31,952 bases of DNA from a virus. Below are positions 21,304 to 28,411 of the stretch, piece by piece. Under the pieces are notes generated by a model that was not told the DNA's origin, did not search any database, and saw nothing but the letters and a program-made list of their open reading frames with translations. The number at the start of each line of letters is the position of its first letter. The first letter of the stretch is position 1. The translations under genes and the position numbers were made by a program. Location: positions 1 to 31,952 of the IMG/VR virus record IMGVR_UViG_3300037296_000283; one strand, written 5' to 3'.

Positions 21304-22251
21304 ATGACCAACGTATTGAACCTACAGAACAGCAATGCCGAAGACCAAACAGCCGTGCTCATGCGCATCAAAGCAAAGCTCGATGCAAAAGAAGTGACCA
21401 GTGCCCAACTGGCTCGTGAAATCAGCTCATCACCCGCCACAGTGAGCCAGATTTTAAACGGAAAATACCAAGCGGATGCCACAGCAATTGTCACCAAATT
21501 AGCCAAGTGGTTAGCGCGTGATGAACAGAAGAAATCTAGCCCTGTTGTCAACCCTGGCTTTGTCATGACGACCACAGCAAAACAGATCATGGACGACATG
21601 ACCTACGCGCAAATCAGCGAGTCTATCGTTGTGATTTATGGCGCATCAGGTGTGGGCAAATCCGAAGCATTACGCGAGTACAAACGCAATAACAACAACG
21701 TTTGGCACGTTACCGCCAGCCCTTCACGTAGCAGCTTAACCGAGTGTCTTTATGAACTCGCCATGGAACTGGATATGGAACAAGCCCCACGTCGTAAAGG
21801 GCCGCTGTCTCGCGTGATCCGCAAGCGCTTAATGGGTACCGAGGGGCTTATCGTCATCGATGAAGCTGACCACCTTGATTACCCAACTCTAGAAGAGCTT
21901 CGCATCCTGCAAGAAGAGACAGGCGTCGGCATGGTGTTAGTCGGTAATAACCGTGTTTACACACAGCTCACAGGCGGTCGACGCAATGAGGATTTTGCCC
22001 GTCTGTTCTCACGCATCGCAAAGAAACGCGGCATCCACAAAACCAAAGTAGCCGATGTGAAAGCCATCGGTGATGCGTGGAATGTCAGCGGCGACAAAGA
22101 GCGCACCCTAATGCAACAGATCAGCGAGCGCCCTGGGGGGCTTCGCCTACTAACCAAAACCCTAAAGTTGGCAGCGATGTTCTGCAAAGGCGAACTCATC
22201 AACGAGAAAGCCCTGCGTGCTGCATTCAATGAACTAGAAAACAACGATTGA
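21304..22251 (+). CDS. B: Mu-type transposition ATPase B
   Basis: 315 residues against 312 for MuB. An N-terminal HTH (residues about 28-60, VTSAQLAREISSSPATVSQI) precedes an AAA+ domain with Walker A at 113-121 (GASGVGKSE) and Walker B near 182-190 (LIVIDEADH, D186/E187). A later VLVGNNRVY carries the sensor-1-type Asn. The protein binds DNA non-specifically as ATP filaments, selects targets and activates MuA; target immunity depends on it. It lies 12 bp after A with a GGAAG ribosome binding site. Confidence 0.96.
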   Translation: MTNVLNLQNSNAEDQTAVLMRIKAKLDAKEVTSAQLAREISSSPATVSQILNGKYQADATAIVTKLAKWLARDEQKKSSPVVNPGFVMTTTAKQIMDDMTYAQISESIVVIYGASGVGKSEALREYKRNNNNVWHVTASPSRSSLTECLYELAMELDMEQAPRRKGPLSRVIRKRLMGTEGLIVIDEADHLDYPTLEELRILQEETGVGMVLVGNNRVYTQLTGGRRNEDFARLFSRIAKKRGIHKTKVADVKAIGDAWNVSGDKERTLMQQISERPGGLRLLTKTLKLAAMFCKGELINEKALRAAFNELENND

Positions 22252-22259
22252 GGTAACGC

Positions 22260-22439
22260 ATGAAAAGTGAATTTGTATGCCCAGAAAATCAGACAGTTTT
22301 AATCGTTAACAACCGTGGAGATGACCTTAAAACGATCAGCGTACTAACACCATGGGAAGGCAGAGGACGCTGGGAATATGTTGTGTGTTTGGAAGGTGAA
22401 GAACTAGAAAGATTCAAAGAAGCAGTAGCCAAGCTATAG
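22260..22439 (+). CDS. Small early protein (59 aa)
   Basis: ATG 22260, 8 bases after the stop of B and preceded by GAGG, opens a 59-residue frame ending at TAG 22437-22439. The product (MKSEFVCPENQTVLIVNNRG, then WEGRGRWEYVVCLEGEELER) is acidic with two Cys and a helical end. The next gene starts 10 bases later. Tight packing and a good ribosome binding site support translation. No family recognised. Confidence 0.65.
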   Translation: MKSEFVCPENQTVLIVNNRGDDLKTISVLTPWEGRGRWEYVVCLEGEELERFKEAVAKL

Positions 22440-22449
22440 GAGCAAAGCA

Positions 22450-22752
22450 ATGACTAAATCAACACGCTATGCAGGCTGGCACGTCCAGCCAAATCAACAA
22501 AACGCCCATATGCTGGAAAGTCTTTTGAACGTCAGCAAGACAACACACCAGCTCGTAAAAATGGGCATCACCATTACGGGCACAGTAATGGGAACCTCAC
22601 ACCCGACCATCTTAGTAATGGCCACAGGAGAAACCAAAAAGCTAAAAGGCGCGGTCATCAAAACCCGCAATTTTAACGGTACTCGTACCAGCGTTTACAG
22701 CGCACAACTAAACCACTGCAACATCGAATGGGAGAGCAAGAATGTCCACTAG
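22450..22752 (+). CDS. Small early protein of Mu-like phage
   Basis: A 100-residue basic protein with AGGAGC before its ATG. The middle (MGITITGTVMGTSHPTILVM, then A-T-G-E-T-K-K-L-K-G-A) is beta-rich; the ends are polar. No catalytic, metal or membrane motif is seen. Its 3' end overlaps the DUF3164 gene by 11 bp, implying coupled translation. Function unknown. Confidence 0.65.
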   Translation: MTKSTRYAGWHVQPNQQNAHMLESLLNVSKTTHQLVKMGITITGTVMGTSHPTILVMATGETKKLKGAVIKTRNFNGTRTSVYSAQLNHCNIEWESKNVH

Positions 22753-23380
22753 CAACCAACAAGATAACGTCATCAAAGTGCCAGCGGGAATGCGTGTAAA
22801 CGCTGATGGACACTTCGTGCCAGAAGCCAGCATTCGTGAGCAAGATTTGCTACGCGATCAGATCGTCATGGCGCTGGTGCCAGAGGCGCTTTCTCTTAGC
22901 TGTAACATGGCCGCATACAAAGCAAAAGCCCTTGCTGATATCTCGGATCTAATCGAAATAGCCGCTGATAAATACGGCGCAAAGCTTGGCGGTAAGAAAG
23001 GCAATGTCAGCTTAGTGTCGTTCGACGGACGCTACAAAATCCAACGTACTTATCGCGAAGTGGTTGCGTTTACAGAAGAGATCGAAGCCGCCAAAGCCTT
23101 GATTGACTCTTGCCTTATCCGCTGGAGCGAAGGCGCAAATGACAACATTCGTGCCGTGGTATCTCAAGCATTCCGCAAGAACCGTAATGGCGAAATCAGC
23201 ACGGGCAAAGTGCTCGATCTTATGCGTATGGAAATCGACGACGAGGAATGGAGCCGTGCGATGAACGCATTAAAAGACGCGCTCAAATCAAACGGTACCG
23301 CTGTTTATATTCGCGTGTATGAACGCATCGGCACCACCGATCAATACAAACCGATCTCGTTAGACATCGCGTCTCTTTAG
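22742..23380 (+). CDS. DUF3164-family Mu-like phage protein
   Basis: 212 residues carrying the family pattern: M-R-V-N-A-D-G-H-F-V-P-E near the start, F-K-A-type helices (ALADISDLIEIAADKYGAKL), the strongly conserved GGKKGNVSLVSFDGRYKIQR, then ALIDSCLIRWSEGAN. These proteins are nearly always found just downstream of the B gene in Mu-like prophages. They are sometimes labelled as sulfate-transport regulators without evidence. The role in the early phase is unknown. Confidence 0.9.
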   Translation: MSTSNQQDNVIKVPAGMRVNADGHFVPEASIREQDLLRDQIVMALVPEALSLSCNMAAYKAKALADISDLIEIAADKYGAKLGGKKGNVSLVSFDGRYKIQRTYREVVAFTEEIEAAKALIDSCLIRWSEGANDNIRAVVSQAFRKNRNGEISTGKVLDLMRMEIDDEEWSRAMNALKDALKSNGTAVYIRVYERIGTTDQYKPISLDIASL

Positions 23381-23393
23381 GAGCAGCACCACC

Positions 23394-23597
23394 ATGGCAA
23401 ATACACACACCGTTCGTACCGCTGCACAAAACGCGCTTAACCAGCCTGTCGCCGTCAGCGAATACAAAGAATATCTAATGGAAGTCATCGCCTTGGCCAG
23501 CGCCAACTTAAGCGAAATTAAAAGCCCAGAGTATGCCACGGCCTACCTAAGCGGCATCAAATGCATGATCGAAAAACCAGCCATAAAAGTGGCCTAA
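23394..23597 (+). CDS. Small early protein (67 aa)
   Basis: 67 residues with AGGAGCAGC upstream. The helical C-terminal part (EYKEYLMEVIALASANLSEI, then YATAYLSGIKCMIEK) suggests a two-helix bundle with a buried face. It lies 13 bp after the DUF3164 gene and 15 bp before the next, in the early operon. I do not recognise a family. Coding is supported by spacing, ribosome binding site and codon use similar to its neighbours. Confidence 0.65.
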   Translation: MANTHTVRTAAQNALNQPVAVSEYKEYLMEVIALASANLSEIKSPEYATAYLSGIKCMIEKPAIKVA

Positions 23598-23612
23598 ACC
23601 GGAGAGACAGAT

Positions 23613-23891
23613 ATGTGTAATTGCATTCAAGAAACAAAAGAAAAAGTAGTTGAGCACATGAAGACTCGCCTGCCTGATGGTGTCATTGATGGCACGTTCG
23701 AGGCGTCAATTGCGGGCCAAGTATTTAGGTTTGATGGTAGCAACAACACCATTCCCGCGATGACGATTAACGCTGAATTCAGACAGACAAAAGTGAACGG
23801 CGAACCGATGAAATCAGCTAAGAAAATATCCATGCCAGTGTTCGGAACTCACTGCCCATTTTGTGGAGAGGCTCATAAAAAACCTGAATAG
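23613..23891 (+). CDS. Small Cys-pair early protein
   Basis: 92 residues with a C-x-C at the N-terminus (MCNCIQ) and a C-terminal zinc-knuckle-like HCPFCGEAH. The two Cys pairs may together bind one zinc. The central part is beta-rich (GQVFRFDGSNNTIPAMTINA). GGAGAG precedes the ATG. A pair of strong hairpins follows the stop directly. Function unknown; one of three Cys-pair proteins in this early operon. Confidence 0.65.
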   Translation: MCNCIQETKEKVVEHMKTRLPDGVIDGTFEASIAGQVFRFDGSNNTIPAMTINAEFRQTKVNGEPMKSAKKISMPVFGTHCPFCGEAHKKPE

Positions 23892-23895
23892 CGAA

Positions 23896-23934
23896 ACGCG
23901 GTTCGCCGCGTCTGCCTAGCGTAGTGGCTAGGCA
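23896..23934 (+). other. Two adjacent perfect RNA hairpins inside the early operon
   Basis: ACGCGG(TTCG)CCGCGT at 23896-23911 is a 6-bp stem with a stable UUCG loop. Two bases later TGCCTAGC (23913-23920) and GCTAGGCA (23927-23934) form an exact 8-bp stem with a six-base loop. No U-run follows, so this is not a simple terminator. The spacing between genes (68 bp) is larger than elsewhere in this operon. Confidence 0.7.
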
Positions 23935-23959
23935 CTGATGAGCAGCTAAGGAGATCACT

Positions 23960-24373
23960 ATGATAGTACCACCGATGCAAAAAAGCCCTTCTCACGTAAA
24001 CCAAGAAAAGGCGTTGGCTAAAGGACACAGCCTAGAAAGAAAAGTACTGGATTGGATGGCCAACGAGAACACAGGAATGAGTTCACTGGCAATGGCGTAT
24101 TGCGCCTTTGGCGAAGAACTAAAGTGTAAGGCAACACCGAGCGATCCAGCTGACTTTAATCGCTGTTTAAACCTCGTTCATATCATCCCTGAAATTCGTG
24201 AGCACTTTCCAAAGATCGCGCAACTATCACCAGAGTGGCGAGTGTTTATCACGAATTGGGATCGTTTAGAAAAATCCTTTCTCAATGAAGCGGGTTTGAA
24301 CTTTAGCAAGAGATCTAGCGCCCCGATCACCAACCAATTGCTAAGAGATCTTAGAGCAAGGAAAGCGTCATGA
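23960..24373 (+). CDS. Conserved Mu-like early protein of unknown function
   Basis: 137 residues. The pattern KALAKGHSLERKVLDWMANE, N-T-G-x-S-S-x-A-M, then FNRCLNLVHIIPEIREHFPK and LSPEWRVFITNWDRLE recurs in a protein family that I associate with early regions of Mu-like phages. No enzyme motif is visible; it is helical. A GGAGAT ribosome binding site precedes the ATG, and the stop overlaps the next start (ATGA). The family association is from memory and should be treated as moderate. Confidence 0.7.
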   Translation: MIVPPMQKSPSHVNQEKALAKGHSLERKVLDWMANENTGMSSLAMAYCAFGEELKCKATPSDPADFNRCLNLVHIIPEIREHFPKIAQLSPEWRVFITNWDRLEKSFLNEAGLNFSKRSSAPITNQLLRDLRARKAS

Positions 24374-24594
24374 AAGCCTTTGTCGTTAAGTGGCTAAGAC
24401 AGACAAAGCTTGTTCGACGTTTAAATAAGTTGAGTCAGTTAAAGCAAGACTACGCGAGAGTCGCTGTCATGAAGCGAATGCTACCAACCAGCGCATTATT
24501 TGTAAGGCTTCAATACGACTTAACTTTGTTGGGCATTGCTTTTGAATTTGAAAGCCAACGCTATTGGTGGATAAAACCACTTCGCCAAAAATAG
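24370..24594 (+). CDS. Small basic early protein
   Basis: 74 residues, very rich in Lys and Arg (starts MKAFVVKWLRQTKLVRRLNK), followed by a helix and an aromatic end (FEFESQRYWWIKPLRQK). Start overlaps the preceding stop (ATGA). The charge suggests nucleic-acid or membrane-surface contact. No homology recognised. Confidence 0.6.
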   Translation: MKAFVVKWLRQTKLVRRLNKLSQLKQDYARVAVMKRMLPTSALFVRLQYDLTLLGIAFEFESQRYWWIKPLRQK

Positions 24595-24609
24595 GCGAAA
24601 GGAGGCTTT

Positions 24610-24846
24610 ATGTTTGGTGAGTACACGCCACTAATGAAAATTGGATTAATGGAACGCCGTCTTGCCAATGGCAAAGCCCTCCTGGACAACGAGCTTGGCT
24701 TGCAAAAATGGTGCTCTGATTGCCAAGAGTTTTGGCCGCAAGACACTTTATTTTGGGGAATATCAATACACAAACCCGACGGCCTGCAAAGCACATGCAA
24801 AGCCTGTCAACTTGGAAACAAACGAGAAAAGCGCAACGCCGCTTAG
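24610..24846 (+). CDS. Zinc-ribbon early protein (C35/C38/C63/C66)
   Basis: 78 residues with AGGAGG before the ATG. After a helical N-terminus, W-C-S-D-C at 34-38 and C-K-A-C at 63-66 enclose a 24-residue loop with FWPQDTLFWGISIHKPDGLQ. This matches a four-Cys zinc ribbon such as those in HNH-associated or recombination endonuclease VII-like proteins, but no nuclease His/Asn is present. Two other frames are also open over this stretch; this one has the ribosome binding site and the motif. Function unknown. Confidence 0.7.
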   Translation: MFGEYTPLMKIGLMERRLANGKALLDNELGLQKWCSDCQEFWPQDTLFWGISIHKPDGLQSTCKACQLGNKREKRNAA

Positions 24847-24855
24847 GAGATAGCA

Positions 24856-25104
24856 ATGTCAGATTTAATGAGCGAATACTTAGAGTGGATCAAAAAATTA
24901 GAGGCTCGAAATGCCCATGTATTGGTCTTTAGCTGCCCATCATGCAGCGAGCCAATTAAAACAATTGCACCTGATGTAAAAGCAGGACATTGGGACTCTA
25001 TTTCTCAGTGTCCGCATTGTGAAGATATGTTTCTAAAAGATACTTACTTTGATCGTGTAGAAGTGAGAACGCTTGAACCTTACCCAAGCGAAGCCGATGC
25101 ATGA
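24856..25104 (+). CDS. Zinc-ribbon early protein (C27/C30/C52/C55)
   Basis: 82 residues: an N-terminal helix, then VFSCPSCSEPIKT and SQCPHCEDMF, a classical two-knuckle zinc ribbon spaced by 21 residues. GGAGAT lies before the ATG. It follows the previous zinc-ribbon gene by 9 bp. It resembles small DNA- or RNA-polymerase-binding ribbons, but no specific family is recognised. The next start lies within its last codons. Confidence 0.7.
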   Translation: MSDLMSEYLEWIKKLEARNAHVLVFSCPSCSEPIKTIAPDVKAGHWDSISQCPHCEDMFLKDTYFDRVEVRTLEPYPSEADA

Positions 25105-25327
25105 CCTCATGGCCCAGACAGCGGGGGTGATCAAAACATTAGAGTTAGCGGGGGCGCACGTTATCGCAGTACGTGCAAAACCCAGCGGCTCACAAGTACA
25201 GATTAACGTGCCTTTACCTGAAATATTGCAAGAGCATGTAGAGGAAGAAAGCGACGCAGGACTAAACCTATTTGGAGTGTGGATACAATGCAAACACAAC
25301 ACGACAACGGACGACGAAACCGAATGA
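25097..25327 (+). CDS. Small early protein overlapping gemA
   Basis: 76 residues from ATG 25097, overlapping the zinc-ribbon gene by 8 bp; a TTG start at 25073 is possible but overlaps more and has no better ribosome binding site. Helical N-terminus (MHDLMAQTAGVIKTLELAGA) and a beta strand with I-A-V-R-A-K-P-S-G-S. The C-terminal 40 bp overlap the GemA-like gene. No family recognised. Confidence 0.55.
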   Translation: MHDLMAQTAGVIKTLELAGAHVIAVRAKPSGSQVQINVPLPEILQEHVEEESDAGLNLFGVWIQCKHNTTTDDETE

Positions 25328-25836
25328 TTGCCGCGATCAGCATCGGCAAGAAAAACCTTAAGCTAGACGATGACATCTATCGCCCAATGCTAAAAAGGTT
25401 GACGGGGAAAGAGAGTTTAAAATTGATGACCGAGCATCAGTTAAGCCTTGTTTTAGACCATTTTAAAAAAGCCCTTGGCTTTGTTCCCGCGCCACCAAAA
25501 GCCAACACCAAGAGCAATGCTAAACCGAAACCACGCTCGCCAGCGGCCAACAAAATAAGAGCGATCTGGATCACAATGCACAAACAAGGATTTCTAGAAA
25601 ACGGCAGTGACCGCGCGCTAGATGCCTATTGCCAGCGCATGACAAAAACGAAAAACGGCCAAGGCGTCCAGTACCTCGTTTGGTTGGATAACTGGCAAGC
25701 ACAAAGCGTACTCGAATCGCTCAAGCGCTGGCACTTTAGATTGATGAAAGAACATCTACAAAAGTGCCATGCCGATGTGCCTCCGATAACGAGTTATGAG
25801 GTACTATCAACGTATTACGCAAACACAAAATTTTAG
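25288..25836 (+). CDS. gemA: GemA/Mu gp16-like regulatory protein (DUF1018)
   Basis: 182 residues from ATG 25288 (GGAG 10 bases upstream; GTG 25279 is an alternative). The family pattern is clear: IAAISIGKKNLKLDDDIYRP, M-L-K-R-L-T-G-K-E-S, then a Pro/Lys linker, then KIRAIWITMHKQGFLENGSD and VQYLVWLDNWQAQSVLESLK. Mu GemA alters host gene expression and DNA topology and is the gene preceding mor. Its position here, two genes before the Mor-type activator, agrees. Mode of action remains poorly defined. Confidence 0.88.
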   Translation: MQTQHDNGRRNRMIAAISIGKKNLKLDDDIYRPMLKRLTGKESLKLMTEHQLSLVLDHFKKALGFVPAPPKANTKSNAKPKPRSPAANKIRAIWITMHKQGFLENGSDRALDAYCQRMTKTKNGQGVQYLVWLDNWQAQSVLESLKRWHFRLMKEHLQKCHADVPPITSYEVLSTYYANTKF

Positions 25837-25845
25837 GGGTGGGTT

Positions 25846-26118
25846 ATGAAACAAGAATCGATTGATGCATTGGTGCTGGATGAAAAACATAAAAGACAAG
25901 AAATTGTTTTAGATGCCGCGAAAATAAGATTGGGAAATGACATAAATTACGAAGACATTGAAGGTTTGCTTCATACTGAAGCTGATGAGAGATCAGGGTG
26001 TATAACGGTTTTTCTGAACCGACTTCCGCTTGTAACATTTTTGCCGATGCAGAACCATATCAATGGGCGATCAGGAACAGGGTTAAGTTTTCAACTGCAT
26101 AATGAATACAATACCTAA
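25846..26118 (+). CDS. Hypothetical small protein
   Basis: 90 residues, with AGGGGTGGG before the ATG; acidic N-terminal helix (LDEKHKRQEIVLDAAKIRLG) and a beta-rich C-terminus (GCITVFLNRLPLVTFLPMQN). More AT-rich than gemA. It is the last gene before the terminator at 26153 and so closes the early operon. No family recognised. Confidence 0.6.
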   Translation: MKQESIDALVLDEKHKRQEIVLDAAKIRLGNDINYEDIEGLLHTEADERSGCITVFLNRLPLVTFLPMQNHINGRSGTGLSFQLHNEYNT

Positions 26119-26152
26119 AGACTGAATCCCACTACCGCCGGACTTACAATAG

Positions 26153-26180
26153 AAGCCTTCCTAATACGAAGGCTTTTTTT
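26153..26180 (+). terminator. Intrinsic terminator at end of early operon
   Basis: AAGCCTTC (26153-26160) and GAAGGCTT (26168-26175) form a perfect 8-bp stem with a 7-base loop, running into seven T (26174-26180). It lies 20 bp before the mor start, so mor would need read-through or its own promoter beyond it. Confidence 0.88.
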
Positions 26181-26199
26181 ATGAGCCGAGGGGCGAACA

Positions 26200-26607
26200 A
26201 TGAAACCACAAACGAGAGACGAAACAACGATAGATGCGTTCGGATACAGCAACGTATCTATCGATGCAATCGAACACATAGATGACGAGAATTGCCGCTG
26301 GCCCGAAGCCATGCGCCAAATCTACGACATACTGAAACACGAACTGAATAAAGCAGAGCAAGACGAAACCGTTGCACTGCTACAGCTAAGCGCCATTTGT
26401 GATGCGTTTGGTGGTATGCAATTCTACTTGCCGCGTGGCCATCGGTTAGAAAAAGAACTAAAGCATCTTAGAATTTGGAATGAATTTAACGGTCACAACG
26501 TGCAAGAGCTTTGCCAAAAATATAAACTGTCGATGCAGCAAATATACAGAGTGATCGCGAACATGCGCCAACACGAAACCAACAAGCGCCAAGCGCAACT
26601 TTTTTAA
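26200..26607 (+). CDS. mor: Mor-type middle transcription activator
   Basis: 135 residues (Mu Mor has 129). N-terminal dimerisation part (WPEAMRQIYDILKHELNKAE), the conserved beta strand GGMQFYLPRGHR, and the C-terminal HTH (WNEFNGHNVQELCQKYKLSM, then Q-Q-I-Y-R-V-I-A) are all in place. Mor binds the middle promoter and recruits RNA polymerase. Ribosome binding site GAGGGG at 26188-26193. A perfect terminator ends only 20 bp upstream. No separate C activator was recognised in the window, so this protein may control late genes too. Confidence 0.93.
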   Translation: MKPQTRDETTIDAFGYSNVSIDAIEHIDDENCRWPEAMRQIYDILKHELNKAEQDETVALLQLSAICDAFGGMQFYLPRGHRLEKELKHLRIWNEFNGHNVQELCQKYKLSMQQIYRVIANMRQHETNKRQAQLF

Positions 26608-26618
26608 GGGAATAGAAC

Positions 26619-26831
26619 ATGAGTTTTTTTGAAGTATTGAGAGGTGTAGTTGGCATATTATCAGCCTTGATAGGGATAGCTTTTACATTCTTTATTATGT
26701 TTATTATTTCAGGGCTTTTTAATCACTTCACATGGGATATAAAGGATTTCGCTATTAAAGCATCAATTCCTTTTGTTGTGATTTTAGGTATAGCTGGGTT
26801 GATTTGGTGGTATAAAAGTAAGAGAAAATAA
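26619..26831 (+). CDS. Small two-TM membrane protein
   Basis: 70 residues, nearly all hydrophobic: helix 1 at about 7-35 (VGILSALIGIAFTFFIMFII), a short polar stretch with DIKDFAIKAS, and helix 2 at about 48-65 (IPFVVILGIAGLIWWYK), ending in a basic tail KSKRK. It will be in the inner membrane with the tail inside. It starts 11 bp after mor and is AT-rich relative to the rest of the phage. It could be an exclusion or lysis-related protein; nothing decides this. Confidence 0.7.
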   Translation: MSFFEVLRGVVGILSALIGIAFTFFIMFIISGLFNHFTWDIKDFAIKASIPFVVILGIAGLIWWYKSKRK

Positions 26832-26832
26832 C

Positions 26833-27273
26833 ATGAAAGCATTAATAGTTTTGTTTGTCGTTTTGTTCATGCCATTGAAAGCTTTAAGTAGCGAAGGTGT
26901 CTGGAAATACAATGAAAAAAGAAGAGCGTTCTTGTCTACTGATCTTGTAGGGAATAATGTGCAAGCGATGGTTAGGTTGTTTGAGGATGGAGATATGAGG
27001 TTCGGTATATTTCTTCCACATGACCAATGCTTTGTATCAGAAGGTTTCCCTGAACCATTTGGAGAACTATATGTACTTGGCGGCTATCAAGAGTTTAAGC
27101 TTCAATGTCTTGGTGCAAAGCAAGCGGTAGTTTTTCCTTCGGATAATACAGTGTCTGATGGAATTATTGATTCATTAAAAACAAACGGTAACGTATGCCT
27201 AATCGTTGATGAAGATAATAAAATGTGTTTTTCGGGTGAAGGTATTAAAGACTTAAAACTACCGAACGCCTAA
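26833..27273 (+). CDS. Exported protein with signal peptide
   Basis: 146 residues. The N-terminus MKALIVLFVVLFMPLKALSS is a good Sec signal peptide with cleavage likely after about residue 19-20. The mature part is beta-rich with four Cys (DQCF, LQCL, NVCLI, KMCF) that could make two disulfides in the periplasm. It starts one base after the small membrane protein gene, so the two are a pair. AT-rich composition hints at recent gain. It may change the cell surface or block superinfection; not demonstrable from sequence. Confidence 0.7.
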   Translation: MKALIVLFVVLFMPLKALSSEGVWKYNEKRRAFLSTDLVGNNVQAMVRLFEDGDMRFGIFLPHDQCFVSEGFPEPFGELYVLGGYQEFKLQCLGAKQAVVFPSDNTVSDGIIDSLKTNGNVCLIVDEDNKMCFSGEGIKDLKLPNA

Positions 27274-27312
27274 AAACAGCAAACAAGGTTAATCCGCCCC
27301 CGCTCCACTTAA

Positions 27313-27353
27313 AAAGCACAATCAAATGAACTAATTTGATTGTGCTTTTTTTT
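27313..27353 (+). terminator. Strong intrinsic terminator
   Basis: AAAGCACAATCAAAT (27313-27327) and ATTTGATTGTGCTTT (27334-27348) form an exact 15-bp stem with a 6-base loop, followed by T to 27353. The A-run at the 5' side makes it potentially bidirectional. The endolysin ATG follows with no gap at 27354. Confidence 0.93.
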
Positions 27354-27920
27354 ATGTCTATACGTTACTGCTTTAACACCAAGCCTTACTCAGAAGTCTT
27401 CCTGTTCGCCGTCGTCTTTGTACTGATCAAAGAAGGCGCATTGTATGCAGACGGTACACCCAAAGCTGACCTTGGTTACGTTAACGATCCTAAAGACTTA
27501 GGTGGCGAAACCAAAGGCGGCATTAGCAAACGCGCCTTTCCTCATCTTGATATTGCGGCTCTTACGCTTGATGAAATCGTTCGTATTTATCACACGCGTT
27601 ATTGGCGTGCGGCTTACTGCCCTGACTGGTCGCCAGCCGTCGCGCTGTATGCGTTCGATGCGGCAGTTCAGCATGGCTCTATTACCGCCATTAAGTTGCT
27701 GCAAGAAATCAGCGGCTGTAAAGACGATGGCATGGTGGGGCCAAAGACCCGCGCCGCTGTTACATCGCTCGATCAAGAATATCTACTCGCTCGGTTCGGG
27801 CTACGCAGGGCGCGCTTCTATGCTCGCATCATCCAAAGCAACACATCACAAGTGCGTTTCATTGAAGGCTGGCATAACCGTCTAGTCGATCTCACAAACG
27901 CCGCATGGGAGATCATCTAA
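27354..27920 (+). CDS. Endolysin, glycoside hydrolase family 108-like
   Basis: 188 residues from ATG 27354. The GH108 pattern is present: V-L-I-K-E-G with the catalytic Glu, then GYVNDPKDLGGETKGGISKR, and VALYAFDAAVQHGSITAIKL. The C-terminal part with DGMVGPKTRAAV is a peptidoglycan-binding (PG_binding_3) segment. It cleaves the glycan backbone of murein at lysis. A hydrophobic stretch at residues 14-25 may act as a weak signal anchor. The start has no Shine-Dalgarno: the upstream bases are the U-run of the terminator; earlier in-frame TTG/GTG codons lie inside its stem. Confidence 0.88.
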   Translation: MSIRYCFNTKPYSEVFLFAVVFVLIKEGALYADGTPKADLGYVNDPKDLGGETKGGISKRAFPHLDIAALTLDEIVRIYHTRYWRAAYCPDWSPAVALYAFDAAVQHGSITAIKLLQEISGCKDDGMVGPKTRAAVTSLDQEYLLARFGLRRARFYARIIQSNTSQVRFIEGWHNRLVDLTNAAWEII

Positions 27921-28408
27921 TGAGCTGGTTTACGAATTTATTCACGGGTGGCGCTGGTTCTGTTGTGGACTCCATTGGTGGTCTAGCTGATAGATTCATC
28001 CAGACCGATGACGAGAAAAGTGCCTTTAAAGTGCAAGTCGAAACATTGCTGCAAAAGCGTGACAGCGAAATCGAGCAAACCCTTAGACAGACATTGCAGT
28101 CCAAGGAAAAAATCTTAGTCGCGGAGTTAAGCCAGGGCGACAACTACACCAAGCGCGCTCGCCCGACCGTCGTTTATGCGGGGCTTGTTTTTATCGGTAT
28201 TAACTATGTTGTTTTTCCTCTGATCGGCCGCATGGCTAACGTGGTTGACGTCTCGCCATTGGCTGATTTGCCGCCTGACTTTTGGTACGCCTGGGGCGGC
28301 ATTTGTTCCGCATGGTGCGTGGGCCGCTCGTTCGAAAAGCGCGGCATTCAAAACCCCGCAACTCGATCTATAACGGGCAACGCCCCAACATCAAAACTAT
28401 TGGACTGA
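27920..28408 (+). CDS. Holin (3-TM, GTA-type)
   Basis: 162 residues. ATG 27920 overlaps the endolysin stop (TAATG). The N-terminal soluble part (MSWFTNLFTGGAGSVVDSIG, then AFKVQVETLLQKRDSEIEQT) is followed by ARPTVVYAGLVFIGINYVVF and WYAWGGICSAWCVGRSFEKR, the layout of the holin family first described in gene-transfer agents. It should open the inner membrane to release the endolysin. It is adjacent to the endolysin, as usual. Membrane helix count is approximate from hydrophobicity by eye. Confidence 0.85.
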   Translation: MSWFTNLFTGGAGSVVDSIGGLADRFIQTDDEKSAFKVQVETLLQKRDSEIEQTLRQTLQSKEKILVAELSQGDNYTKRARPTVVYAGLVFIGINYVVFPLIGRMANVVDVSPLADLPPDFWYAWGGICSAWCVGRSFEKRGIQNPATRSITGNAPTSKLLD

Positions 28409-28411
28409 TAC

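Noticed and set aside
23896-23950. Paired hairpins resembling parts of a tRNA.
   Set aside because: No acceptor stem, T-loop or anticodon arm of the right spacing can be drawn.
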